Below are positions 51,501 to 63,393 of a DNA stretch of 64,000 nucleotides, piece after piece. This stretch comes from Nomia melanderi (taxonomy: Eukaryota; Arthropoda; Insecta; Hymenoptera; Halictidae), in the NCBI RefSeq assembly GCF_051020985.1, contig NW_027475133.1:3534001-3598000 (forward strand), read 5' to 3'. The notes under the pieces are model-generated. The model made no database searches. It was not told where the DNA came from and saw nothing but the letters and a program-made list of their open reading frames with translations. Both the position numbers and the translations under genes were made by a program. The stretch's first letter is position 1. Each line of letters begins with the position of its first letter.

Positions 51501-54500
51501 GAACGACCTAGGACCACCAGGGGCCGAGAAAACCACCGTCTCATGGGGCCGGACACTCAGGGTAAGGGAAAAATCCAATATATATCTGGTGATGTCTCGG
51601 GTGCTATTAGAGATAGCGCAATAAACGAAAGTGAATTATCTGCAGGAGGCCCTGGCGCATGAATCTGTGCAGCGGGAACGACCGCGGACCACCAGGGGCC
51701 GAGAAAACCACCGTCTCATGGGGCCGGACACTCAGGGTCAGGGAAAAATCCAATATATATCTGGTGATATCTCGGGTGCTATTAGAGATAGCGCAATAAA
51801 CCAAAGTGAGTTATCTGCAGGAGGCCCTGGCGCATGAATCTGTGCAACGGGAACGACCTCGGACCACCAGGGGCCGATAAAACCATAGTCTCATGGGGCC
51901 GGACACTCAGGGTCAGGGGAAAATCCAATATATATCTGGTGATATCTCGGGTGCTATTAGAGATAGCGCAATAAATCAAAGTGCATTGTCTGTAGGAGGC
52001 CCTGGCGCATGAATCTGTGCAGCGGGAACGACCTCGGAACACCAGGGACCGAGAAAACCACCGTCTCATGGGGCCGGACACTCAGGGTCAGTGAAAAATC
52101 CAATATATATGTGGTGATATCTCGGGTGCTATTACAGATAGCGCAATAAATCAAAGTGCATTGTCTGTAGGAGACCCTGGCGCATGAACCTGTGCAGCGG
52201 GAACGACCTCGGACCACCAGGGGCCGAGAAAACCACAGTCTCATGGGGCCGGACGCTCAGGGTCAGTGAAAAATCCAATATATATCTGGTGATATCTCGG
52301 GCGCTATTAGAGATAGCGCAATAAGCCAAAGGGAATTATCTGCAGGAGGCCCTGGCGCATGCATCTGTGCAGCGGGAACGACCTAGGACCACCAGGGGCC
52401 GAGAAAACCACCGTCTCACGGGGCCGGACACTCAGGGTAAGGGAAAAATCCAATATATATCTGGTGATGTCTCGGGTGCTATTAGAGATAGCGCAATAAA
52501 CGAAAGTGAATTATCTGCAGGGGCCCTGGCGCATGAATCTGTGCTGCGGGAACGACCTCGGATCACCAGGGGCCGAGAAAACTACCGTCTCATGGGGCCG
52601 GATACTCAGGGTCAGGGGAAAATCCAATATAGATCTGGTGATATCTCGGGTGCTATTACAGATAGCGCAATAAATCAAAGTGCATTGTCTGTAGGAGGCC
52701 CTGGCGCATAAATGTGGCCAGCGGGAACGACCTCGGACCACCAGTGGCCGAGAAAACCACAGTCTCATGGGGTCGGACACTCAGGGTCAGGGGAAAATCC
52801 AATATAGATCTGGTGATATCTCGGGTGCTATTACAGATAGCGCAATAAACCAAAGTGAATTATCTGCAGGAGGCCCTGGCGCATGAATCTGTGCAACGGG
52901 AACGACCTCGGACCACCAGGGGCCGAGAAAACCACAGTCTCATGGGGCCGGACACTCAGGGTCAGGGGAAAATCCAATATAGATCTGGTGATATCTCGGG
53001 CGCTATTACAGATAGCACAATAAATCAATGTGCATTACCTGTAGGAGGCCCTGGCGCATGAATCTGTGCAGCGGGGACGTCCTCGGACCGCCAGGGGCCA
53101 AGACAACGACCGTCTCATGGGGCCGGACACTCAGGGTCAGGGTAAAATCCAATATATATCTGGTGATATGTCGGGTGCTATTACAGATAGCGCAATAAAT
53201 CAAAGTGCATTGTCTGTAGGAGGTCCTGGCGTATGAATCTGTTCAGCGGGAACGACCTCGGACCACCAGGGGCCGAGAAAAGCACAGTCTCATGGGGCCG
53301 GTCACTCAGGGTCAGGGTAAAATCCAATATATATCTGGTGATATCTCGGGTGCTATTAGAGATAGCGTAATAAATCAGAGTGCATTGTCTGTAGGAGGCC
53401 CTGGCGCATGAATCTGTGCAGCGGGAACGACCTCGGACCACCAGGGATAAGAAAACCACAGTCTCATGGGGCCGGACACTCAGGGTCAGGGTAAAATCCA
53501 ATATATATCTGGTGATATCTCGGGTGCTATTACAGATAGCGCAATAAATCAAAGTGCATTGTCTGTAGGAGGCCCTGGCGCATGAATCTGTGCAGCGGGA
53601 ACGACCTCGGACAACCAGGGTCCAAGAAAACCACAGTCTCATGGGGCCGGACACTCAGTGACAGGGGAAAATCCAGTATATATCTGGAGATATCTCGGGT
53701 GCTATTAGAGATAGCGCAATAAACCAAAGTGAATTATCTGCAGGAGGCCCTGGCGCATGAATCTGTGCAGCGGGAACGACCGCGGACCACCAGGGGCCGA
53801 AAAAACCACAGTCTCATGGGGCCGGATACTCAGGGTCAGGGGAAAATCCAATATAGATCTGGTGATATCTCGGGTGCTATTACAGATAGCGCCATAAATC
53901 AAAGTGCATTGTCTGTAGGAGGCCCTGGCGCATGAATCTGTGCAGCGAGAACGACCTCGGACCACCAGGGGCCGAGACAACCACAGTCTAATGGGGCCGG
54001 ACACTCAGGGTCAGTGAAAAATCCAATATATATCTGGTGATATCTCGGGTGCTATTACAGATAGCGCAATAAATCAAAGGGCATTGTCTGTAGGAGGCCC
54101 TGGCGCATGAACCTGAGCAGCGGCAACGACCTCGGACCAACAGGGGCCGAGAAAACCACAGTCTCATGGGGCCGGACACTCAGGGTCAGGGGAAAATCCA
54201 ATATATATCTGGTGATATCTCGGGTGCTATTACAGATAGCGCAATAAATCAAAGTGCATTGTCTGTAGGAGGCCCTGGCGCATGAATCTGTGCAGCGGGA
54301 ACGACCTCGGACCACCAGGGGCCGAGAAAACCACAGTCTCATGGGGCCGGACACTCAGGGTCAGGGGAAAATCCAATATATATCTCGTGATATCTCGGGT
54401 GCTATTAGAGATAGCGCAATAAACCAAAGTGAATTATCTGCAGGAGGCCCTGGCGCATGCATCTGTCCAGCGGGAACGACCTCGGACCACCAGGGGCCGA

Positions 54501-55655
54501 GAAAACCACCGTCTCATGGGGCTGGACACTCAGGGTGAGGGTTATATCCAATATATATCTGGTGATATCTCGGGTGCTATTACAGATAGCGCAATAAATC
54601 AAAGTGCATTGTCTGTAGGAGGCCCTGGCGCATGAATCTGTGCAGCGGGAACGACCTCGGAACACAAGGGGCCGAGAAAACCACCGTCTCATGGGGCAGG
54701 ACACTCAGGGTCAGTGAAAAATCCAATATATATCTGGTGATATCTCGGGTGCTATTACACATAGCGCAATAAATCAAAGTGCATTGTGTGTAGGAGACCC
54801 TGGCGCATGAACCTGTGCAGCGGGAACGACCTCGGACCACCAGGGGCCGAGAAAACGACCGTCTCATGGGGCCGGACGCTCAGGGTCAGTGAAAAATCCA
54901 ATATATATCTGGTGATATCTCGGGTGCTATTACAGATAGCGCAATAAATCAAAGTGCATTGTCTGTAGGAGGCCCTGGCGCATGAATCTGTGCAGCGGGA
55001 ACGACCTCGGACCACCAGGGGCCGAGACAACCACCGTCTCATGGGGCCGGACACTCAGGGTCAGGGAAAAATCAAAAATATATCTGGTGATATCTCGGGT
55101 GCTATTACAGATAGCGCAATAAATCAAAGTGCATTGTCTGTAGGAGGCCCTGGCGCATGAATCTGTGAAGCGGCAACGACCTCGGACCACCAGGGATAAG
55201 AAAACCACAGTCTCATGGGGCCGGACACTCAGGGTAAGGGCAAAATCCAATATATATCTGGTGATATCTCGGGTGCTATTAGAGATAGCGCAATAAACCA
55301 AAGTGAATTATATGCAGGAGGCCCTGGCGCATGAATCTGTGCAGCGGGAACGACCTCGGACCACCAGGGGCCGAGAAAACCACCGTCTCATGGGGCCGGA
55401 CACTCAGGGTCAGGGAAAAATGCTATATATATCTGGTGATATGTCGGGTGCTATTACAGATAGCGCAATAAATCAAAGTGCATTGTCTGGAGGAGGCACT
55501 GGCGCATGAATCTGGGCAGCGGGAACGACCTCGGACCACCAGGGGCCGAGAAAACCACAGTCTCATGGGGCCGGACACTCAGGGTCAGGGGAAAATCCAA
55601 TATATATCTGGTGATATCTCGGGTGCTATTAGATACAGCGCAATAAACCAAAGTG
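48560..55655. repeat. Block A': shortened relative of the 2-14 kb region
   Basis: D patch and (AT)5 monomers are absent and block-A variants return. Markers occur in the same order as on the left: GAGACAGCGC (2,050 and 50,211), GGGGACGTCCTCGGACCGCC (6,314 and 53,072), CAGTGACAGGGG with CTGGAGATATC (9,701 and 53,655), AATGCTATATATATC with TGTCTGGAGGAGG (14,267 and 55,409). The span is about 12.2 kb on the left and 5.2 kb here. Local repeats include a GACCTAGGACC module near 51,505 and 52,381 (offset 876 bp). Confidence 0.78.
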
Positions 55656-56950
55656 AATTATCTGCAGGAGGCCCTGGCGCATGAATCTGGGCAGCGGGAA
55701 CGACCTCGGACCACCAGGGGCCGAGAAAACCACAGTCTAGTGGGGCCGGACACTCAGGGTCAGGGGAAAATCCAATATATATATCAAGTGTTATCTCGGG
55801 TGCTATTAGATACAGCGCAATAAACCAAAGTGTATTATCTGCAAGAGGCCCTGGCGCATGCATCTGTGCAGCGGGAACGACCTCGGACCACCAGGGGCCG
55901 AGAAAACTAAAGTCTCATGGGGCCGGACACTCAGGGTCTGGGGAAAATCCATTATATATCTGGTGATATGTCGGGAGCTATTACAGATAGCGCAATAAAT
56001 CAAAGTTCATTGTCTGGACGAGGCCCTGGCGCATGAATCTGTGCAGCGGGAACGACCTCGGTCCACCAGGGGCCGAGAAAACCACCGTCTCATGGGGCTG
56101 GACACTCAGGGTCAGGGAAAAATCCAATATATATCTGGTGATATCTCGGGTTATATTACAGATAGCACAATAAATCAAAGTGCATTGTCTGGACGAGGCA
56201 CTGGCGCATGAATCTGTGCAGCGGGAACGACCTCGGTCCACCAGGGGCCGAGAAAACCACCGTCTCATGGGGCTGGACACTCAGGGTGAGGGTAATATCC
56301 AATATATATCTGGTGATATCTCGGGTGCTATTACAGATAGCGCAATAAATCAAAGTGCATTGTCTGCAGGAGGCCCTTGCGAATGAATCTGTTCAGCGGG
56401 AACGACCTCGGATTACCAGGGGCCGAGAAAACCACAGACACATGGGGCCGGACACTCAGGGTCGAGGAAAAATCCAATATATATCTGGTGATATCTCGGG
56501 TGCTATTAGAGATAGCGCGATAAATCAAAGTGAATTATCTGCAGGAGGCCCTGGCGCATGCATCTGTGCAGCGGGAACGACCTCGGACCACCAGGGGCCG
56601 AGAAAATCACCGTCTCATGGGGACGGGCACTCAGGGTCTGGGGAAAATCCAATATGTATCTGCTGATATCTCGGGTGCTATTAGAGATAGCGTAACAAAC
56701 CAAAGTGCATTGTCTGTAGGAGGCCCTGGCGCATGAATCTGTGCAGCGGGAACGACCTCTGACCACAAGAGGCCGAGAAAACCACCGTCTCATGGGGCCG
56801 GACACTCAGGGTCGAGGAAAAATCCAATATATATCTGGTGATATCTCGGGTGCTATTACAGATAGCGCGATAAATCGAAGTGCATTGTCTGTAGGAGGCA
56901 CTGGCGAATGAGTCTGTGCAGCAGGAACGACCTCGAACCACCAGGGGCCG

Positions 56951-57040
56951 AGAAAATTACAGATATTCGGAATCCGTCACCCAAGGTCATGTGAAAATCC
57001 AGCATATATCTGGTGATATTTCGCGTGCTATTATAGATAG
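56951..57040 (+). repeat. D-patch variant monomer 12
   Basis: Counterpart of copy 8 in block C' (offset 15,755), with a private change TTTCGCGTGC instead of TTTCGGGTGC. Confidence 0.9.
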
Positions 57041-58527
57041 CGCAATAAACCAAAGTGAATTATCTGCAGTAGGCCCTGGCGCATGCATCTGTGCAGCGGG
57101 AGCGACCTCGGACAACCAGGGGCCGAGAAAGCCACAGACTCATGGGGCTGGACACTCACGGTTAGGGAAAAATCCAATATATATCTGGTGATATCTCGGG
57201 TGCTATTACAGATAGTACAATAAATCAAAGTGCACTGTCTGTAGGAGGCCCTGGCGCATGAATCTGCGCAGCGGGAACGACATCGGACCACCAGGGGCCG
57301 AGAAAACCACAGTCTCATGGAGCCGGACACTCAGGGTCAGGGGAAAATCCAATATATATCTGGTGATATCTCGGGTGCTATTAGATACAGCGCAATAAAC
57401 CAAATTGAATTATCTGCAGGAGGCCCTGGCGCATGAATCTGGGCAGCGGGAACGACCTCGGACCACCAGGGGCCGAGAAAACCACAGTCTAGTGGGGCCG
57501 GACACTCAGGGTCAGGGGAAAATCCAATATATATATCAGGTGATATCTCGGGTGCTATTAGATACAGCGCAATAAACCAAAGTGTATTATCTGCAAGAGG
57601 CCCTGGCGCATGCATCTGTGCAGCGGGAACGACCTCGGACCACCAGGGGCCGAGAAAACTAAAGTCTCATGGGGCCGGACACTCAGGGTCTGGGGAAAAT
57701 CCATTGTATATCTGGTGATATGTCGGGAGCTATTACAGATAGCGCAATAAATCAAAGTTCATTGTCTAGAGGAGGCCCTGGCGCATGAATCTGTGCAGCG
57801 GGAACGACCTCGGTCCACCAGGGGCCGAGAAAACCACCGTCTCATGGGGCTGGACACTCAGGGTGAGGGTAATATCCAATATATATCTGGTGATATCTCG
57901 GGTGCTATTACAGATAGCGCAATAAATCAAAGTGCATTGTCTGTAGGAGGCCCTGGCGCATGAACCTGTGCAGCGGCAACGACCTCGGACCACCAGGGGC
58001 CGAGAAAACCACAGTCTCATGGGGCAGGACACTCTGGGTCAGGGGAAAATCCAATATATATCTGGTGATATCTCGGGTGCTATTACAGATAGCGCAATAA
58101 ATCAAAGTGCATTGTCTGTAAGCTGCCCTGGCGCATGAATCTGGGCAGCGGGAACGACCTCGGACCACCAGGGGCCGAGAAAACCACCGTCACATGGGGC
58201 CGGACATTCAGGTTCAGGGAAAAATACAATATATATCTGGTGATATCTCGGGTGCTATTACAGATAGCGCAATAAATCAAAGTGAATTGTCTGTAGGAGG
58301 CCCTGGCGCATGAATCTGTGCAGCGGGATCTACCTCGGACCACGAGGGACCGAGAAAACCATCGACACATGGGGCCGGACACTCAGAGTCAGGGGAAAAT
58401 CCAATATAAATCTGGTGATATCTCTGGTGCTCTTACAGATAGCGCACTAAACCAAAGTGAATCATCTGCAGCGGGCCCTGGAGCATGAATCTGTGCAGCG
58501 GGAACGAACTCGGATCACCAGGGGCCG

Positions 58528-58617
58528 AGAAAATTACAGATATTCGGAATCCGTCACCCAAGGTCATGTAAAAATACAGCATATATCTGGTGATATCTCG
58601 GGTGCTATTAGAGATAG
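58528..58617 (+). repeat. D-patch variant monomer 13
   Basis: Counterpart of copy 9 in block C' (offset 15,755), including its CATGTAAAAATACAGC subtype. Confidence 0.9.
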
Positions 58618-58930
58618 CGCAATAAACCAAAGTGAATTGTCTGCAGGAGGCCCTGGCGCATGCATCTGTGCAGCGGGAACGACCTCGGACCACCAGGGGC
58701 CGAGAAAACCACCGACTCACGGGGCCGGACACTCAGGGTCAGGGGAAAATCCAATATATATCTGGTGATATCTCGGGTGCTATTAGAGATAGCGCAATAA
58801 ACCAAAGTGCACTGTATGTAGGAGGCCCTGGCGCATGAATCTGGGCAGCGGGAACGACCTCGGACCACCAGGGGCCGAGAAAATCACCGTCTCATGGAGC
58901 CGGACACTCAGGGTCAGGGGAAAATCCCAT

Positions 58931-61732
58931 ATATATCTGGTGATATCTCGGGTGCTATTACAGATAGCGCAATAAATCAAAGTGCATTGTCTGTAGGAGG
59001 CACTGGCGAATGAATCTGTGCCGCAGGAACGACCTCGGACCACCAGTGGCCGAGAAAATTACAGATATTCGGAATCCGTCACCCAAGGTCATGTAAAAAT
59101 CCAGCATATATCTGGTGATATCACGGGTGCTATTACAGATAGCGCAATAAACCAAAGTGCATTGTCTGTAGGAGGCCCTGGCGCATGAATCTGTGCAGCG
59201 GGAACGACCTCGCACCACCAGGGGCCGAGGAAACCACCGTCTCATGGGGCCGGACACTCAGGGTCATGGAAAAATCCAATATATATATCTGGTGATATCT
59301 CGGGTGCTATTACAGATAGCGCAATAAATCAAAGTCCATTGTCTGTAGGAGGCCCTGGCGCATGAATCTGTGCAGCGGGAACGACCTCGGACAACCAGGG
59401 GCCGAGAAAACCGCTGTCTCACGGCTCCGGACACTCAGGGTCAGGGGAAAATCCAATATATATCTGGTGATATCTCGGGTGCTATTAGAGATAGCGCAAT
59501 AAACCAAAGTGAATTATCTGCAGGAGGCCCTGGCGCATGAATCTGTGCAGCGGGAACGACCTCGGACCACCAGGGGCCGAGAAAACCACCGACTCACGGG
59601 GCCGGACACTCAGGGTCAGGGGAAAATCCAATATATATCTGGTGATATCTCGGGTGCTATTAGAGATAGCGCAATAAACCAAATTGAATTATCTGCAGGA
59701 GGCCCTGGCGCATGCATCTGTGCAGCGGGAACGACGTCGGACCACCAGGGGCCGAGAAAACAACCGTCTCATGGGGCCGGACACTGAGGGTCAGGGGAAA
59801 ATCCAATATATATCTGGTGATATCTCGGGTACTATTACAGATAGCGCAATAAATCAAAGTCCATTGTCTGTAGGAGGCCCTGGCGCATGAATCTGTGCAG
59901 CGGGAACGACCTCGGACCACCAGGGGCCGAGAAAACCGCAGTCTCACGGGGCCGGACACTCAGGGTCAGGGGAAAATCCAATACATATCTGGTGATATCT
60001 CGGGTGCTATTAGAGATAGCGCAATAAACCATAGTGAATTATCTGCAGGAGGCCCTGGCGCATGAATCTGTGCATCGCGAACGACCTCGGACCACCAGGT
60101 GCCGTGAAAACCACCGTCTCATGGGGCCGGTCACTCAGGGTCATTGAAAAATCCAATATATATCTGGTGATATCTCGGGTGCTATTACAGATAGCGCAAT
60201 GAATCAAACTGCATTGTCTGTAAGAGAGCCCGCCGCATGAATCTGTGCAGCCGGAACAACCTCGCACCACCAGGGGCCGAGAAAACCGCAGTCTCATGGG
60301 GCCGGACAGTCAGGGTCAGGGGAAAATCCAATATATATCTAGTGATATCTCGGGTGCTATTAGAGATAGCGCAATAAACCAAAGTGAATTATCTGAAAGA
60401 GGCCCTGGCGCATGAATCTGTGCAGCGGGAACGACCTCGGACCACCAGGGGCCGAGACAACCACCGTCTCATGGGGCCGGACACTCAGGGTCAGGGAAAA
60501 ATCCAATATATATCTGGTGGTATCTCGGGTGCTATTACAGATAGCGCCATAAATCAAAGTGCATTGTCTGTAAGCTGCCCTGGCGCATGAATCTGGGCAG
60601 CGGGAACGACCTCGGACAACCAGGGCCCGAGAAAACCAGCGTCACATGGGGCCGGACACTCAGGGTCAGGGGAAAATCCAATATAAATCTGGTGATATCT
60701 CGGCTGCTATTACAGATAGCGCAATAAATCAAAGTGGATTGTCTGCAGGAAGCCCTGGCGCATGATTCTGTGCAGCGGGAACGACCTGGGACCACCAGGG
60801 GCCGAGGAAATCACCGTCCCGTGGGGCCGGACACTCAGGGTCGGGGAAAAATCCAATATATATCTGGTGATATCTCGCGTGCTAGTAGAGATAGCGCAAT
60901 AAACCAAAGTGCATTGTCTGCAGGAGGCCCTGGCGCATGAATCTGTGCGGCGGGAACGACCTCTGAACACCAGGGGCCGAGAAAACCACCGTCACATGGG
61001 GCCGGACACTCAGGGTCAGGGGAAAATCCAATGTGTATCTGGTGATTTCTCGGGTGCTATTAGAGATAGCGCAATAAACCAAAGTGAATTATCTGCAGGA
61101 GGCCCTGGCGCATGCATCTGTGCAGCGGGAACGACGTCGGACCACCAGGGGCCGAGAAAACAACCGTCTCATTGGGCCGGACACTGAGGGTCAGGGGAAA
61201 ATCCAATATATATCTGGTGATATCTCGGGTGCTATTAGAGATAGCGCAATAAACCAAAGTGAATTATCTGCAGGAGGCCCTGGCGCATGAATCTGTACAG
61301 CAGGAACGACCTCGGACCACCAGGGGCCGAGAAAACCACCGTCTCATGGGGCCGGACATTCAGGTTCAGGGAAAAATACAATATATATCTGGTGATATCT
61401 CGGGTGCTATTACAGATAGCGCAATAAATCAAAGTGCATTGTCTGTAAGAGGCCCTGGGGCATGAATCTGGCCAGCGGGAACGACCTCGGACCACCAGGG
61501 GCCGAGAAATCCACCGTCTCAGGGGGCCGGACACTCAGGGTCAGGGGAAAAGCCAATATATATCTGGTGATATCTCGGGTGCTATTAGAGATAGCGCAAT
61601 AAACCAAAGTGAATTATCTGCAGGAGGCACTGGCGCATGCATCTGTGCAGCGGGAGCGACCTCAGAGCACAAGGGGCCGAGAAAACCACCGTCTCATGGG
61701 GCCGGAAACTCAGGGTCAGGGAAAAATCCGAT
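58931..61732 (+). repeat. 16-mer higher-order repeat, copy 1 within block C'
   Basis: Counterpart of 43,176-45,977 at offset 15,755, keeping both parent monomers (about 60.4 and 60.65 kb) and the GTAAGCTGCCC junction. Confidence 0.9.
59053..59142 (+). repeat. D-patch variant monomer 14
   Basis: Counterpart of copy 10 in block C' (offset 15,755). Confidence 0.9.
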
Positions 61733-61854
61733 ATATATCTGGTGATATCTCGGGTGCTATTACAGATAGCCCAATAAATCAAAGTGCATTGTCTGTAGGA
61801 GGCACTGGCGAATGAATCTGTGCCGCAGGAACGACCTCGGACCACCAGTGGCCG

Positions 61855-61944
61855 AGAAAATTACAGATATTCGGAATCCGTCACCCAAGGTCATGTAAAA
61901 ATCCAGCATATATCTGGTGATATCACGGGTGCTATTACAGATAG
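61855..61944 (+). repeat. D-patch variant monomer 15
   Basis: Counterpart of copy 11 in block C' (offset 15,755), and of copy 14 at offset 2,802 within the block. Confidence 0.9.
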
Positions 61945-63218
61945 CGCAATAAACCAAAGTGCATTGTCTGTAGGAGGCCCTGGCGCATGAATCTGTGCAG
62001 CGGGAACGACCTCGCACCACCAGGGGCCGAGGAAACCACCGTGTCATGGGGCCGGACACTCAGGGTCATGGAAAAATCCAATATATATATCTGGTGATAT
62101 CTCGGGTGCTATTACAGATAGCGCAATAAATCAAAGTCCATTGTCTGTAGGAGGCCCTGGCGCATGAATCTGTGCAGCGGGAACGACCTCGGACAACCAG
62201 GGGCCGAGAAAACCGCAGTCTCACGGCTCCGGACACTCAGGGTCAGGGGAAAATCCAATATATATCTGGTGATATCTCGGGTGCTATTAGAGATAGCGCA
62301 ATAAACCAAAGTGAATTATCTGCAGGAGGCCCTGGCGCATGAATCTGTGCAGCGGGAACGACCTCGGACCACCAGGGGCCGAGAAAACCACCGACTCACG
62401 GGGCCGGACACTCAGGGTCAGGGGAAAATCCAATATATATCTGGTGATATCTCGGGTGCTATTAGAGATAGCGCAATAAACCAAATTGAATTATCTGCAG
62501 GAGGCCCTGGCGCATGCATCTGTGCAGCGGGAACGACGTCGGACCACCAGGGGCCGAGAAAACAACCGTCTCATGGGGCCGGACACTGAGGGTCAGGGGA
62601 AAATCCAATATATATCTGGTGATATCTCGGGTACTATTACAGATAGCGCAATAAATCAAAGTCCATTGTCTGTAGGAGGCCCTGGCGCATGAATCTGTGC
62701 AGCGGGAACGACCTCGGACCACCAGGGGCCGAGAAAACCGCAGTCTCACGGGGCCGGGCACTCAGGGTCAGGGGAAAATCCAATACATATCTGGTGATAT
62801 CTCGGGTGCTATTAGAGATAGCGCAATAAACCATAGTGAATTATCTGCAGGAGGCCCTGGCGCATGAATCTGTGCATCGCGAACGACCTCGGACCACCAG
62901 GTGCCGTGAAAACCACCGTCTCATGGGGCCGGACACTCAGGGTCATTGAAAAATCCAATATATATCTGGTGATATCTCGGGTGCTATTACAGATAGCGCA
63001 ATGAATCAAACTGCATTGTCTGTAAGAGAGCACGCCGCATGAATCTGTGCAGCCGGAACAACCTCGCACCACCAGGGGCCGAGAAAACCGCAGTCTCATG
63101 GGGCCGGACAGTCAGGGCCAGGGGAAAATCCAATATATATCTAGTGATATCTCGGGTGCTATTAGAGATAGCGCAATAAACCAAAGTGAATTATCTGAAA
63201 GAGGCCCTGGCGCATGAA

Positions 63219-63393
63219 TCTGTGCAGCGGGAACGACCTCGGACCACCAGGGGCCGAGACAACCACCGTCTCATGGGGCCGGACACTCAGGGTCAGGGAA
63301 AAATCCAATATAAATCTGGTGATGTCTCGGCTGCTATTACAGATAGCGCAATAAATCAAAGTGGATTGTCTGCAGGAAGCCCTGGCGCATGAT
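63219..63393 (+). repeat. Hybrid monomer, block C' copy
   Basis: Same left and right parts and the same missing monomer as at 47,464-47,638, so the deletion was already present when block C was duplicated. Confidence 0.88.
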
